This document shows, one piece after another, positions 37,079 to 45,927 of a DNA stretch of 64,000 bases. The first letter of the stretch is position 1. The number at the start of each line of letters is the position of its first letter. This stretch comes from Terrihabitans soli. GTDB taxonomy: Bacteria; Pseudomonadota; Alphaproteobacteria; Rhizobiales; Methylopilaceae. The DNA lies in contig NZ_AP023361.1 in assembly GCF_014191545.1 (NCBI RefSeq), positions 2,632,501-2,696,500 of the forward strand. The letters run 5' to 3'. The position numbers and the translations under genes are program-made. The notes under the pieces were generated by a model that saw only the letters and a program-made list of their open reading frames with translations, did no database searches and was not told the DNA's origin.

Positions 37079-38047
37079 TTATCGGAAGTCCATCACCTGC
37101 ATGATCGCAGGGCCGATGATGACGATAAACAGCACCGGCAGGAAGAATACGATCATCGGCACGGTGAGCTTCGGCGGCAAAGCTGCGGCCTTCTTCTCCG
37201 CTTCGTTCATGCGCATATCGCGGTTTTCCTGCGCCATGACGCGCAAGGATTGCGCAATCGGCGTGCCGTAGCGCTCGGACTGGATCAAGGCGCCGGTGAC
37301 CGCGCGCACGCCGTCGAGACCGATACGGTTGGCGAGGTTCTCATAAGCCTGCCGGCGATCCTGCAGATAAGACATCTCCGCCGATGTCAGGACGAACTCT
37401 TCGGCAAGCGCGATCGACTGTTCGCCTATCTCCTGACTGACCTTTCGGAAAGCAGCTTCGACCGACATGCCGGCCTCGATGCAGATCAGCAGAAGATCGA
37501 GCGCATCCGGGAAAGCCCTGCGGATCGATTGCTGACGCTTGGAGATCTTGTTCTTCAAAAAGATCTGCGGCGCCTTGATGCCGACATAGGCGGCAAAGAT
37601 CGCAACGCCGAGCTTGACGACGGCCGGCTGATCGAAATGCGTGATCACGAACATATAGAGCAGCGAGAAAACAAAGAGCGCGATCGGCGTGACGAAGCGG
37701 AAAAACAGGAAGACTGTCATCGGTGCGGTGCCGCGATAGCCCGCCATGGTCAGTTTTTCCTTGGCGTCATCGGTCGACAGATGCTTGGCGAGATCGAACC
37801 GGTCGACGATCTTCTTCATATAGGCCTTCGGCTCACGCCGCAGACTTATGGCCGAGCCGCGCGCAATACGCTCCCTCTCTCGCGCGCGCATGAGGTCGCG
37901 CTCAAGCGCCACCGCCTTCATGCGGCGGCCGAGCTGATCGCGCTGCAGCAGCGGCATGGCGACCGTCACCACCGTCATGGTGGCGGCAAGGCCTGTGAAC
38001 AGCATTACCAGGACATCACGGTCCGCCAGTTTATCAATCAGGCTCAC
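37079..38047 (-). CDS. tadC: Tad pilus inner-membrane platform protein TadC
   Basis: 322 residues of the type II secretion F family. One N-terminal helix is followed by a charged cytosolic region and two to three C-terminal helices. The F-domain pattern is D-A-L-D-L-L-L-I-C-I-E-A-G-M-S-V-E-A-A-F and S-E-R-Y-G-T-P-I-A-Q-S-L-R-V. With TadB it forms the platform that couples CpaF to pilin extrusion. GTG 38047, 13 bases after tadB. Last gene of the minus-strand cpa operon. Confidence 0.95.
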   Translation of the reverse strand: MSLIDKLADRDVLVMLFTGLAATMTVVTVAMPLLQRDQLGRRMKAVALERDLMRARERERIARGSAISLRREPKAYMKKIVDRFDLAKHLSTDDAKEKLTMAGYRGTAPMTVFLFFRFVTPIALFVFSLLYMFVITHFDQPAVVKLGVAIFAAYVGIKAPQIFLKNKISKRQQSIRRAFPDALDLLLICIEAGMSVEAAFRKVSQEIGEQSIALAEEFVLTSAEMSYLQDRRQAYENLANRIGLDGVRAVTGALIQSERYGTPIAQSLRVMAQENRDMRMNEAEKKAAALPPKLTVPMIVFFLPVLFIVIIGPAIMQVMDFR

Positions 38048-38060
38048 GTCGATAATCCGA

Positions 38061-39032
38061 TCAGAAGTCGAAATTGATCATGCGGCGCATCGTCAGAATG
38101 CCGCACGACATCCAGAACGCACCGACGCCAAGCAGGATGTAACCGACCTGGCGCGTCCAGAGTTGCGATATGTATTCAGGGCTGACGATGTAGACGAGCG
38201 TGCCGACAATCATCGGCAAGGAACCGATGATCCAGGCGGAGGCTTTCGCTTCGGCGCTCATCGCCTGGATTTTTCCGAGCATTTTCGAGCGCTCGCGCAG
38301 CACATTGGAGAGATTGCCGAGCGCTTCGGAAAGATTGCCGCCCGATTTCGACTGGATGTTGATGACGATGGCGAAGAAATTCGCCTCCGGCAGGCCGAGC
38401 CGCGTATAGAGCCGCTCCACCGCCTCGCCGAGCGGCATGCCGACCGTCTGCATTTCGATAACGCCGCGGAATTCCGATTTCACCGGCTCCTGTGATTCCG
38501 CGGCAACGATGCGGAAGCAGTCGCCGAGCGGAAGACCGGATTTCACGCCGCGCACAATGATGTCGATGGCGTTCGGAAATTCCTTGATGAACGCCTTCTG
38601 CCGGCGCTTGGCCAGATATTTCAGAATCCAGCGCGGCACGCCGAGCCATCCGACGAATGCGGCGACGGGCACGACATAGATCGAGCCGCTGAACACCAAA
38701 GCGAGTACCGCAAGGATGAGCGCGCATATCGCGCTGATCACGCGATATTTCTTGACGCTCCAGGTCAAACCCGCCTGCTCGATCCGCGTCTTCAGCGGCG
38801 GATTGCGCAAGTTCTCCTGCTTCTTTTCAAGATCTTTCAGGCTTTCGGCGACCTGGCCACGGCGCAGAGCCGTCTCGCGCGGATTGGCGGCAACGCGCGG
38901 GCCGGCCTCGAAAATGCTTTTCTGGCGTTTCTCCGCCCGCTCATCGACGAGCCACGGATAGGCAAGCGCATACAGCACGCCGCCTGTTGCGACGCTGGCA
39001 AGACCGAAAACAACGATCTGCTTCACATCCAT
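38061..39032 (-). CDS. tadB: Tad pilus inner-membrane platform protein TadB
   Basis: 323 residues, paralogous in fold to TadC. Helices near 5-25, 100-135, 270-290 and 300-318 surround a cytosolic F domain with F-P-N-A-I-D-I-I-V-R-G-V-K-S-G-L-P-L-G-D and K-S-G-G-N-L-S-E-A-L. Partner of TadC at the pilus base. ATG 39032, three bases after the cpaF stop. Confidence 0.95.
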   Translation of the reverse strand: MDVKQIVVFGLASVATGGVLYALAYPWLVDERAEKRQKSIFEAGPRVAANPRETALRRGQVAESLKDLEKKQENLRNPPLKTRIEQAGLTWSVKKYRVISAICALILAVLALVFSGSIYVVPVAAFVGWLGVPRWILKYLAKRRQKAFIKEFPNAIDIIVRGVKSGLPLGDCFRIVAAESQEPVKSEFRGVIEMQTVGMPLGEAVERLYTRLGLPEANFFAIVINIQSKSGGNLSEALGNLSNVLRERSKMLGKIQAMSAEAKASAWIIGSLPMIVGTLVYIVSPEYISQLWTRQVGYILLGVGAFWMSCGILTMRRMINFDF

Positions 39033-39035
39033 CGG

Positions 39036-40535
39036 CTAGCCTCTCAGCTCATCCGCGATTTCGGAGCGGTCGATGGCTTCTGCCAGGCGATTCTCTTCGC
39101 CGTAATAGCGCGCGCGCTCCCAGAAGCGCGGCCGCGCAATGCCCGTCGAGCGATGACGGCCGAGAATGCGGCCGTGCTGATCCTCGCCGAGGATCTCATA
39201 GACATAGATGTCCTGGGTCGTCACGACCTCGGATTCCATGCCGACAACTTCGGTGATGTGGGTGATGCGGCGCGAGCCGTCGCGCAGGCGCTGGGTCTGG
39301 ATGATGACGTCGATCGAGGTCGCGATCATCTCGCGGATCGTACGGGCCGGCAGGCTGAAGCCGCCCATGGAGATCATGCTTTCCATACGCGACAGGGCTT
39401 CGCGCGGCGAGTTGGCGTGCAGCGTACCCATCGAGCCGTCATGGCCGGTATTCATCGCCTGCAAGAGATCGAACGCCTCGGGTCCGCGGACTTCGCCGAC
39501 GATGATGCGTTCAGGACGCATACGCAGGCAGTTGCGGACGAGATCGCGCATCGTGATCTGCCCCTCGCCTTCCAGGTTCGGCGGGCGCGTTTCGAGACGC
39601 ACGACATGCGGCTGCTGGAGCTGAAGCTCGGCGGCGTCTTCGCAGGTGATGATGCGCTCATCGGATTCGATGGCGTGCGTCAGGCAGTTCAGAAGCGTCG
39701 TCTTGCCCGAGCCGGTACCGCCGGAGATGATCGTGTTGCAGCGCGAGCGTCCGATGATACGCAGGATCTCGGCGCCGTCGGCTGTGATCGAGCCGTATTT
39801 GGTCATCTGATCGAGCGTGAGCTTGTCGCGCTTGAACTTACGAATGGTGAGTGTCGGGCCGTCGAGCGCCAAGGGCGCGACGATGACGTTGACGCGCGAG
39901 CCGTCGGGAAGGCGCGCATCGCAGATCGGTGAGCTTTCGTCGACTCTGCGGCCAACCTGGCTGACGATGCGCTGGCAGATGTTCAGAAGCTGCGAGTTGT
40001 CGCGGAAACGCACATTCGTCAGCTGGATCTTGCCGGAGACCTCGATATAGGTCTTCTCGCTGCCATTGACCATGATGTCGGCGATGTCGTCGCGCGCCAG
40101 AAGCGGCTCGAGCGGACCGTAGCCGAGAACGTCGTTGCAGATGTCGTCGAGTAGTTCTTCCTGCTCGGCAATCGACATTACGAGATTTTTAAGGGCGATG
40201 ATCTCGTTGACGATGTCGCGGATTTCTTCGCGCGCGCTATCGGGATCGAGCCGCGCAAGCTGCGCAAGGTCGATGGCCTCGATCAGCGCCGAGAAGATGG
40301 CGCTTTTTGTTTCGTAATAGCTGTCGGAACGGCGCGTCTCTGACGCGGCCGGCGGCGGCGCGCGCATCGGCGGAAGTGCCGTCATAACCGACATCGCACC
40401 GCCGGGAACCGCTTCCGAACCCGGCAGGCGCGGCGCGGCAGGCGTTGTCGGCGCCGTCGAGAGGCCGAGCACGAGGTTCGACGGCGTCGGAGGGGCGCCC
40501 GCATCGGTTCGGCGCTTTCCGAATCCGCCGCTCAT
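39036..40535 (-). CDS. cpaF: Tad pilus assembly ATPase CpaF/TadA
   Basis: 499 residues. A Pro-rich N-terminal segment of about 70 residues precedes the helical N-domain and the secretion ATPase core with Walker A I-S-G-G-T-G-S-G-K-T-T, an Asp box near C-E-D-A-A-E-L, and Walker B/His region M-R-P-E-R-I-I-V-G-E-V-R. The hexameric motor drives pilus extension, and in related systems retraction. Lies between cpaE and tadB with three-base gaps. Confidence 0.97.
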   Translation of the reverse strand: MSGGFGKRRTDAGAPPTPSNLVLGLSTAPTTPAAPRLPGSEAVPGGAMSVMTALPPMRAPPPAASETRRSDSYYETKSAIFSALIEAIDLAQLARLDPDSAREEIRDIVNEIIALKNLVMSIAEQEELLDDICNDVLGYGPLEPLLARDDIADIMVNGSEKTYIEVSGKIQLTNVRFRDNSQLLNICQRIVSQVGRRVDESSPICDARLPDGSRVNVIVAPLALDGPTLTIRKFKRDKLTLDQMTKYGSITADGAEILRIIGRSRCNTIISGGTGSGKTTLLNCLTHAIESDERIITCEDAAELQLQQPHVVRLETRPPNLEGEGQITMRDLVRNCLRMRPERIIVGEVRGPEAFDLLQAMNTGHDGSMGTLHANSPREALSRMESMISMGGFSLPARTIREMIATSIDVIIQTQRLRDGSRRITHITEVVGMESEVVTTQDIYVYEILGEDQHGRILGRHRSTGIARPRFWERARYYGEENRLAEAIDRSEIADELRG

Positions 40536-40538
40536 ATC

Positions 40539-41807
40539 TTAAGCCCTCTTGCGCAGGCGCGCCAACGGATTGAACGAACGCTTGGCTGTGCGTTGTTCGG
40601 TGCGGCCCGTCACCTGGCGCGCGATATCGAGGAACTGCTCGTTCAGCTTATGCGAAGCCGAAATCTCGGCGATCATCTGACCGTTGTTGGACGCCGTGCC
40701 GAAAAGCTGCGGCTCGAAGGCGATGACCGCCGACGGCTCAACATCGAGCGCTTTCGCAAATTCCGACGCTTTAATCTCCGGGCGTTTCGGCAGGCCGACC
40801 TGATTCAGAACCAGGCGCGGCGGCGCATCGTGCGGCCGCTGTCCGCGCGTCAGATCGATGATATTCTTCGCGTTGCGCAGATTGGCGAGATCGGGGCTCG
40901 CGACCACGACGATCTCATCCGCGACGATCAGAGCGCGCTTCGACCAGGCCGTCCAGCAATGGGGCACATCAAGCACGATGCTGGGAGCGCTGTTGCGCAG
41001 AATATCGTACAGGCCGTCGAAGGCGTCCCCCTGGAAATCATAGGTCCGGTCGACGGTTGCGGGCGCGGCCAGGAGGCTGAGATGGGCGGTGCACTTTGTC
41101 AGGAGGCGGTCGACAAGATTTGAGTCGAGACGGTCCGGCGCAAACACGGCATCGGCGATGCCCTGCGGAGGATCCTGATTGAAGTCGAGACCGGCTGTGC
41201 CGAACGCCATGTCGAGATCGGCAACGACGGTCTGCTGATCGAAATTGCGCGCGATGGACCACGCAACATTGTGAGCGACGGTCGAAGCGCCGACACCGCC
41301 TTTGGCGCCGACAAAGGCAACGACCCGGCCGAGCGGCTCGGCGTCCGGGGCCCGGAACAGTTCGGACATCGTGCGCACGAGATCCAGCGCCTGAATGGGC
41401 GCGACGAGATATTCTGAGATGCCGCGGCGCATCAGATCGCGATAAAGCAGCACGTCGTTGACGCGGCCGATCACGATGACCTTGGTTCCGTAGTCGCAAA
41501 CCTCGGACAGCTTATCGAGGCACGACATCAGAACCGGGCGGCCGCCATCGGTCTCGATGATGATGACGTTCGGCGTCGGCGAATTACGGTAGGCTTCAAC
41601 AGCGGCCGGCGCCCCGCCCATCTGGAAACGCAGATGGGCTTTCTCCATGCGCCGGTCTTCGGCGGCATTCTGCACGGTCTGGGCGACTTCCGGCGTTTCG
41701 CAGAACGCCTGGATCGAGACTCGCGGCAGCGAAGCGATCTGAAGGACTTCTGCCTCGCTGATGTCCATTGCGGCCGCGTCTGGCGCGGTTGCCTTAACGT
41801 CAGTCAC
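40539..41807 (-). CDS. cpaE: Pilus assembly protein CpaE/TadZ
   Basis: 422 residues. An N-terminal receiver-like domain (about 30-150) precedes a MinD/ParA-type ATPase with deviant Walker A V-G-A-K-G-G-V-G-A-S-T (about 168-178) and V-V-A-D-L-D-M-A-F-G. TadZ/CpaE places the Tad machinery at the cell pole. GTG 41807 overlaps the cpaD stop by eight bases. A basic tail (K-R-S-F-N-P-L-A-R-L-R-K-R-A) ends the protein. Confidence 0.95.
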   Translation of the reverse strand: MTDVKATAPDAAAMDISEAEVLQIASLPRVSIQAFCETPEVAQTVQNAAEDRRMEKAHLRFQMGGAPAAVEAYRNSPTPNVIIIETDGGRPVLMSCLDKLSEVCDYGTKVIVIGRVNDVLLYRDLMRRGISEYLVAPIQALDLVRTMSELFRAPDAEPLGRVVAFVGAKGGVGASTVAHNVAWSIARNFDQQTVVADLDMAFGTAGLDFNQDPPQGIADAVFAPDRLDSNLVDRLLTKCTAHLSLLAAPATVDRTYDFQGDAFDGLYDILRNSAPSIVLDVPHCWTAWSKRALIVADEIVVVASPDLANLRNAKNIIDLTRGQRPHDAPPRLVLNQVGLPKRPEIKASEFAKALDVEPSAVIAFEPQLFGTASNNGQMIAEISASHKLNEQFLDIARQVTGRTEQRTAKRSFNPLARLRKRA

Positions 41808-42519
41808 TTTTTGTATCCACGGTTTCCTTAGGATAGGTGGTCACCGTCGGTTCACCCTTGCCGTACTTGCCTATGACGGTCGAGCGGCGCGTCGCCGAGG
41901 CCGAGCTCTCGGCGCGCGGACGGATGAAATCCTCCGGGTCCTCGACCTGCGCCGCGAGATTTTGCTGAACCGCGCAACCGAGATTCCAGTCCGAGCGATT
42001 GCGGTTCGATTCCGTGGGGTCGCGATAGCCGATATCGCCCGGCCATTGCCCGCACGGATGCGGCACCTTTGCTTCGAGAACGGGGAATTCGAGACGCACG
42101 GGCGCCAGATGTCCGGGACCGTCGGCCTGATAGATAACCGTGCTGACCGCGGAAGCGGGAATGCCATTGATGCCGAAGATCCGGCGAATCTCCCGCGCAG
42201 CATTCGCCGATTGCTTGTCCGTGAGCCGATCGGCGCCCCTTGGCACCTGGATTGTCAGCTTTCCGCGACCGCGCTTCTGCCAATCGGCGGCGAAGGCCTG
42301 AATATCCGCAACCTGCCGATCGGTCAGACCGCTCGGCCCGCCACCCGGCAGAAGGTCCATCGTCGACAGTCCACGCGTCACATTGATCGGATGACGGATG
42401 CGATGATCGTCCGGAATCGCGCTGGTGTAGTCGCCGTTGCGCTGGGACGCGCAGCCCGCGACGCCGAGCGTCAGCGCTGCGAGAAGAGAAAGGGAAAGAA
42501 TTGGGGCGCGCATAATCAT
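41800..42519 (-). CDS. cpaD: Pilus assembly lipoprotein CpaD
   Basis: 239 residues. A lipoprotein signal (L-S-L-L-A-A-L-T-L-G-V-A-G-C) is followed by the CpaD domain with an H-P-I-N-V motif near 43, the OmpA-like I-Q-V-P-R-G-A-D-R-L segment, and N-L-G-C-A-V-Q-Q-N-L-A-A-Q-V-x-D-P-x-D, the CpaD hallmark. It assists outer-membrane secretin function. ATG 42519 (or 42513) overlaps the cpaC stop by four bases. Confidence 0.94.
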   Translation of the reverse strand: MIMRAPILSLSLLAALTLGVAGCASQRNGDYTSAIPDDHRIRHPINVTRGLSTMDLLPGGGPSGLTDRQVADIQAFAADWQKRGRGKLTIQVPRGADRLTDKQSANAAREIRRIFGINGIPASAVSTVIYQADGPGHLAPVRLEFPVLEAKVPHPCGQWPGDIGYRDPTESNRNRSDWNLGCAVQQNLAAQVEDPEDFIRPRAESSASATRRSTVIGKYGKGEPTVTTYPKETVDTKSD

Positions 42520-43901
42520 TCCACCGTGTAGCCGATCGGCCCCTGATATCCGCCCTTCCGCATCAGTCCGGGGGCGTAAATGTTGTTCAACTGACCGAGG
42601 AAGAAGGTGTCTGTGTCGCTCGGATTGCTGAAGCCGTCATCGGGCAGAGCGAGCTTGTCGCGGCCGTTGGGCTTGGCAATGTAGGGCGTCACGATAACGA
42701 CGAGCTCCGTCTGACCCCGCTGATAGTCACGGCTGCGGAACAAGGAGCCGAGAACCGGAAGATTGATGAGGCCGGGCGTACCGCGAATGGCCTGCCGCGA
42801 TTTGTCCTGCAGAAGACCGGCAATCGCATAGGAGCCGCCGGACGGAAGTTCGACCGTCGTATTGGCGCGACGCACCGAAAGCGCTGGAATACTCAGATTG
42901 TTGACCTCGATCGCGCCTTCGCTGCTGAGCTCGGACACTTCCGTGCCGATCTGCAGGCTGATGCGGCCCGACGACAGAACAACAGGCGTGAAGGTCAAAC
43001 CAACACCGAATTTCTTGAACTCGATGGAGATTTGGTTGTCGTCGCGGCCAACGGGCACCGGGAATTCGCCGCCGGCGAGAAACTCGGCGCGCTCGCCTGA
43101 GATTGCCGACAATGTCGGTTCGGCAAGCGTCCGCAGCAGGGCCTTCTCCTCGAGAGCCTCGAGCGTTGCTTCCACGAAATTTCCGCCCCATTCATGCCGG
43201 ATGCCGAACGCACCGGCGACCGAGGCGAAATCGGTCGGATCGAGAATACCGCCGACGCTGGTGCCGCCGGAAACGCCGGAGAACTCCCAGTTGATGCCGA
43301 GTTGCTTGGTCGTGTCGCGCTTCATCTCGACGACCGACACTTTCAGCATCACCTGATCGCGGTTTTCGATCGCCAGCGCGTTGACGACTTTTTCGGGCGC
43401 ACCGACGAGATTGGCGGCGATGGCGCTTGCGGTCGCAGCTTCCGCCGGTGATTTCACCGAACCTGTCAGAACGACTGAATCGCCAACCGCCGATGCCGAA
43501 ACCATTCCTTCGGGTATGGACGTCAGGAGGTTATTGCGGATCGGAGACATGTCGCGCGCGACGGAGACGGCAAGGCTTTCGATCTGATTGCCCTGCGCGT
43601 CGAAGAAAATGATGTCGGTCTCGCCGAGCGCAATGCCGATCAGATAAGCCTTGCGTGCCGAACGCACGACGGCGTTGGCGATCTTCGGATCGGCGACGAG
43701 CACTTCGGCGGCATTCGACGGCAAATCGACGACATAGGATTTGCCGATACCGAGCGTCACCACGCGGCCGCCCGTATTCGAGCTCATGCCCGAATAGGCG
43801 ACGCCGCGATCCGCCGCCGTGGCGGGAATCATCTGCGGCACGAGAAGCAGCGCAACCAGCGCAAGGCTTCTCGTTAAAGACGGCATGCCAGCCGGTTTCA
43901 T
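42516..43901 (-). CDS. cpaC: Tad pilus outer-membrane secretin CpaC/RcpA
   Basis: About 461 residues. A signal peptide leads to the pilus N-domain (about 35-105: V-V-T-L-G-I-G-K-S-Y-V-V-D-L, V-A-D-P-K-I-A-N-A-V-V-R), a BON-like region and the secretin barrel with G-D-D-N-Q-I-S-I-E-F-K-K-F-G-V-G-L-T-F-T-P. It forms the outer-membrane pore for the pilus. ATG 43901 has a strong GGGGAGGGG site; ATG 43931, which overlaps cpaB, lacks one. Confidence 0.95.
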   Translation of the reverse strand: MKPAGMPSLTRSLALVALLLVPQMIPATAADRGVAYSGMSSNTGGRVVTLGIGKSYVVDLPSNAAEVLVADPKIANAVVRSARKAYLIGIALGETDIIFFDAQGNQIESLAVSVARDMSPIRNNLLTSIPEGMVSASAVGDSVVLTGSVKSPAEAATASAIAANLVGAPEKVVNALAIENRDQVMLKVSVVEMKRDTTKQLGINWEFSGVSGGTSVGGILDPTDFASVAGAFGIRHEWGGNFVEATLEALEEKALLRTLAEPTLSAISGERAEFLAGGEFPVPVGRDDNQISIEFKKFGVGLTFTPVVLSSGRISLQIGTEVSELSSEGAIEVNNLSIPALSVRRANTTVELPSGGSYAIAGLLQDKSRQAIRGTPGLINLPVLGSLFRSRDYQRGQTELVVIVTPYIAKPNGRDKLALPDDGFSNPSDTDTFFLGQLNNIYAPGLMRKGGYQGPIGYTVE

Positions 43902-43927
43902 ATCCCCTCCCCGAAGCGCCGAGGCGC

Positions 43928-44722
43928 TCATTCCTGCTTCGGGACGCCGTAGCGGATGACGGTCATCGCGCCCGCGGCATCTTTACGACCAAATCTGTCT
44001 TCCGGCGCCTGACCGGCGAGCGCCGGGTTGGAGTCGGACAGCGAGCGCAGCGCCAGCGACATCGTTCCAAGCTGGCGGGCGAGCGCGAGAATTTCCGTTT
44101 GACGCGGCAACAGCTCAAGCGTCGCCGTGCGGCCGACAACTACCTTCTGTCCGTCCTGTTCGACCGTTGCCTGATCGATCGCAAGCACGCGGACATTCGT
44201 CAGAATGGTCGAGCTCGAAAACGCTTCTTCGCCAGTGGCGCCGCCATCGTCTTTACGCGTCAGGATTACATCGACCCGATCGTTCGGCAGAATGAATCCA
44301 CCGGCGCCGGTTTCGGCGGAGATTTCGGTGGCGACGGCGCGCATGCCCGCGGGCAAAATCGCCGACATGAAGCCGGAGCCGTCGGCCTTGACGATCTTCT
44401 GCATGCGGATCGGTTCGCCCTGAACGATCGGCTGGCGGGCAATGGCGCCCGCAATATCGTTGATCGCTTCGGGCTGGCTGGATTTGGTGATGAAGCCCTC
44501 GGCGCCGGCCAGGGGCCATTCGCGCCAGGAGAGGCTCTCGGCGGTCACGGCGCTGCCCATCGGAATCTCTTGAGCGGCGATAAGGACTTCGGCGGTCGGT
44601 GCGGCTTCCTGGACGACCTGCGGAGCCGGCGCAGGCGCATCATCGCCGCCGCTGACCAGCAGCATGGCGATGCCGCCTGCGAGGAGCGCGATGGCCAGGA
44701 CTGCGATGCGGGCGAACTTCAT
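43928..44722 (-). CDS. cpaB: Pilus assembly protein CpaB/RcpC
   Basis: About 264 residues. One N-terminal membrane helix (F-A-R-I-A-V-L-A-I-A-L-L-A-G-G) is followed by an SAF/beta-clip domain with I-P-M-G-S-A-V-T-A-E-S-L-S-W-R-E-W and the RcpC/CpaB region (A-V-A-T-E-I-S, F-I-L-P-N-D-R-V-D-V-I-L-T). It is a periplasmic partner of the secretin. I chose ATG 44722 because the frame's TTG start at 44785 adds no recognisable sequence. A near-CtrA box lies about 80 bases upstream. Confidence 0.93.
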   Translation of the reverse strand: MKFARIAVLAIALLAGGIAMLLVSGGDDAPAPAPQVVQEAAPTAEVLIAAQEIPMGSAVTAESLSWREWPLAGAEGFITKSSQPEAINDIAGAIARQPIVQGEPIRMQKIVKADGSGFMSAILPAGMRAVATEISAETGAGGFILPNDRVDVILTRKDDGGATGEEAFSSSTILTNVRVLAIDQATVEQDGQKVVVGRTATLELLPRQTEILALARQLGTMSLALRSLSDSNPALAGQAPEDRFGRKDAAGAMTVIRYGVPKQE

Positions 44723-44799
44723 ACGCTGATACCTTTGTCCGGGACCGCGTATTGCACGCGATCCCACCGGCATTTGAGGCGACAAAGGTCAATGTATGG

Positions 44800-44814
44800 T
44801 TAATGGGCAGTTAT
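44800..44814 (-). promoter_or_regulatory. Near-consensus CtrA-type box before cpaB
   Basis: Plus strand TTAA-TGGGCAG-TTAT; minus strand ATAA-N7-TTAA followed by CC: one mismatch to TTAA-N7-TTAA. It lies in the cpaA-cpaB gap, about 80 bases before the cpaB ATG. In Caulobacter the cpa/pilA region is under CtrA control, which raises the prior for this site. Confidence 0.4.
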
Positions 44815-44832
44815 AGATTTTCGTTAATACAA

Positions 44833-45345
44833 TCAAACCGCTAGGCGCAGGAAGATATTGCTCGCGGGATACACTGTGAGCGCTGCTGCCGACAGCGCAA
44901 TTCCGTACGGCACCTTGCCCTTTGGAGCATGCAGCCGCGCGATCCAGTCGCGGCTCATGAGCGACACCGGAAGCGGCAGACGCCGGAACGCCAGAAGCAG
45001 CAGAGTCAGTGCCCCTCCGTAGAGCGCGAACAGAAGCGTCCATTCGAGCAGCGCATAGAACGGGCCGATCCACAGCGCGATCGCCGCCGCGAATTTGGCA
45101 TCGCCACCGCCGATGAGGTTCATCGCGAACATGCCGAAGCACACGACAAGCACGATCGCACCGACGGCGAGATGCCAGCCGATGAGCTGGAGATCGAGGC
45201 CCGCGGCCCAGGCCGCCGGCGCGAAAACAGCGAGGATGAGAAGAGGGATGCGGTTCGGGATCGTCATTGTGACGAGATCCGAAACGGCTGCGGCCACGAG
45301 AAGGGCCGGAAAAGCGATCAAGAGGAAGTAGTTGAGCCCCGTCAT
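44833..45345 (-). CDS. cpaA: Prepilin peptidase CpaA/TadV
   Basis: About 170 residues with around six membrane helices. The two A24 aspartates are visible: A-A-V-S-D-L-V near the N-terminus and G-G-G-D-A-K-F in the middle. It cuts the leader of the Flp pilin and TadE-type pseudopilins. The frame opens with GTG 45354; ATG 45345 is the more usual start. It lies just after the flp terminator, so its transcript depends on readthrough or its own promoter. Confidence 0.93.
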   Translation of the reverse strand: MTGLNYFLLIAFPALLVAAAVSDLVTMTIPNRIPLLILAVFAPAAWAAGLDLQLIGWHLAVGAIVLVVCFGMFAMNLIGGGDAKFAAAIALWIGPFYALLEWTLLFALYGGALTLLLLAFRRLPLPVSLMSRDWIARLHAPKGKVPYGIALSAAALTVYPASNIFLRLAV

Positions 45346-45370
45346 GGGGTGCACGTGACCACAGCGTGCT

Positions 45371-45407
45371 TAAAAAATGGAAAAGCCGCTTCTCCGGGAG
45401 AAGCGGC
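45371..45407 (-). terminator. Intrinsic terminator after the flp pilin gene
   Basis: Minus strand: GCCGCTTCTC, loop CCG, GAGAAGCGGC (45385-45407), then TTTTCCATTTTTT. It separates the abundant pilin transcript from the cpa assembly operon. Confidence 0.9.
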
Positions 45408-45434
45408 CTTCCGTTTTACCGATCGGTGCGGCGA

Positions 45435-45608
45435 TTACTTCTGAGCGTTCTCGAGCTGGTCGCCGATGTAGTTGAACACGTTGCCGAGCTCACCGCCGAC
45501 GAACTGAAGCGCGGCAATGATGGCGACGGACACGATGGCGGCGATCAGACCGTATTCGATCGCGGTCGCGCCGGACTCGTCCTTAAGGAAGCGAGTAAAG
45601 AGGGTCAT
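45435..45608 (-). CDS. flp: Flp-family type IVb major pilin
   Basis: 57 residues, starting M-T-L-F-T-R-F-L-K-D-E-S-G-A and ending G-D-Q-L-E-N-A-Q-K. Residues about 13-22 (G-A-T-A-I-E-Y-G-L-I) are the type IVb pilin processing motif, followed by a hydrophobic stretch to about residue 37. The prepilin peptidase should cut after the Gly before A-T-A-I-E-Y. ATG 45608 has AGGAG seven bases upstream. It is the only major-pilin candidate in the window and carries its own terminator, as expected for a high-copy subunit. Confidence 0.95.
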   Translation of the reverse strand: MTLFTRFLKDESGATAIEYGLIAAIVSVAIIAALQFVGGELGNVFNYIGDQLENAQK

Positions 45609-45927
45609 GTAGTGCTCCTACTGCAGTTGGGGAGTTTGACAAAGTGGCGTCGAGTTTTCCCCCCTCGAAACCTGCCGCGAAGCTACATGGCCTCTCTTGC
45701 TACGGCGTTAATTCGGATGTGCAAATCTACTTACGGAAAAATGAAGCAAAGCATGTACTTAAGCGCCGCGGTAAGCTTGAAGACAATTGTTGTAGCTCAC
45801 TTATTTCGGAACTTACTCCCTCCGGCACATAGTTAAGCCGCGGCTCGACTCGAGCTCTGTGTTAGAGCTTCGTTCACCTTCCTCAAGCATGAGTAGGAGT
45901 GTGCGGAAGTTCAGATAGTTACGGTGG
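45609..45927. other. Intergenic region between flp and the divergent pilus operon
   Basis: About 320 bases without a coding frame I can support, lower in GC than its surroundings. It must hold the flp promoter (minus) and that of the 45928 gene (plus). Several TTAA half-sites occur (about 45705, 45760, 45832) but no complete TTAA-N7-TTAA. AGCTCT (45853-45858) and AGAGCT (45864-45869) form a small inverted repeat. I saw no sigma-54 site of correct spacing. Confidence 0.7.
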
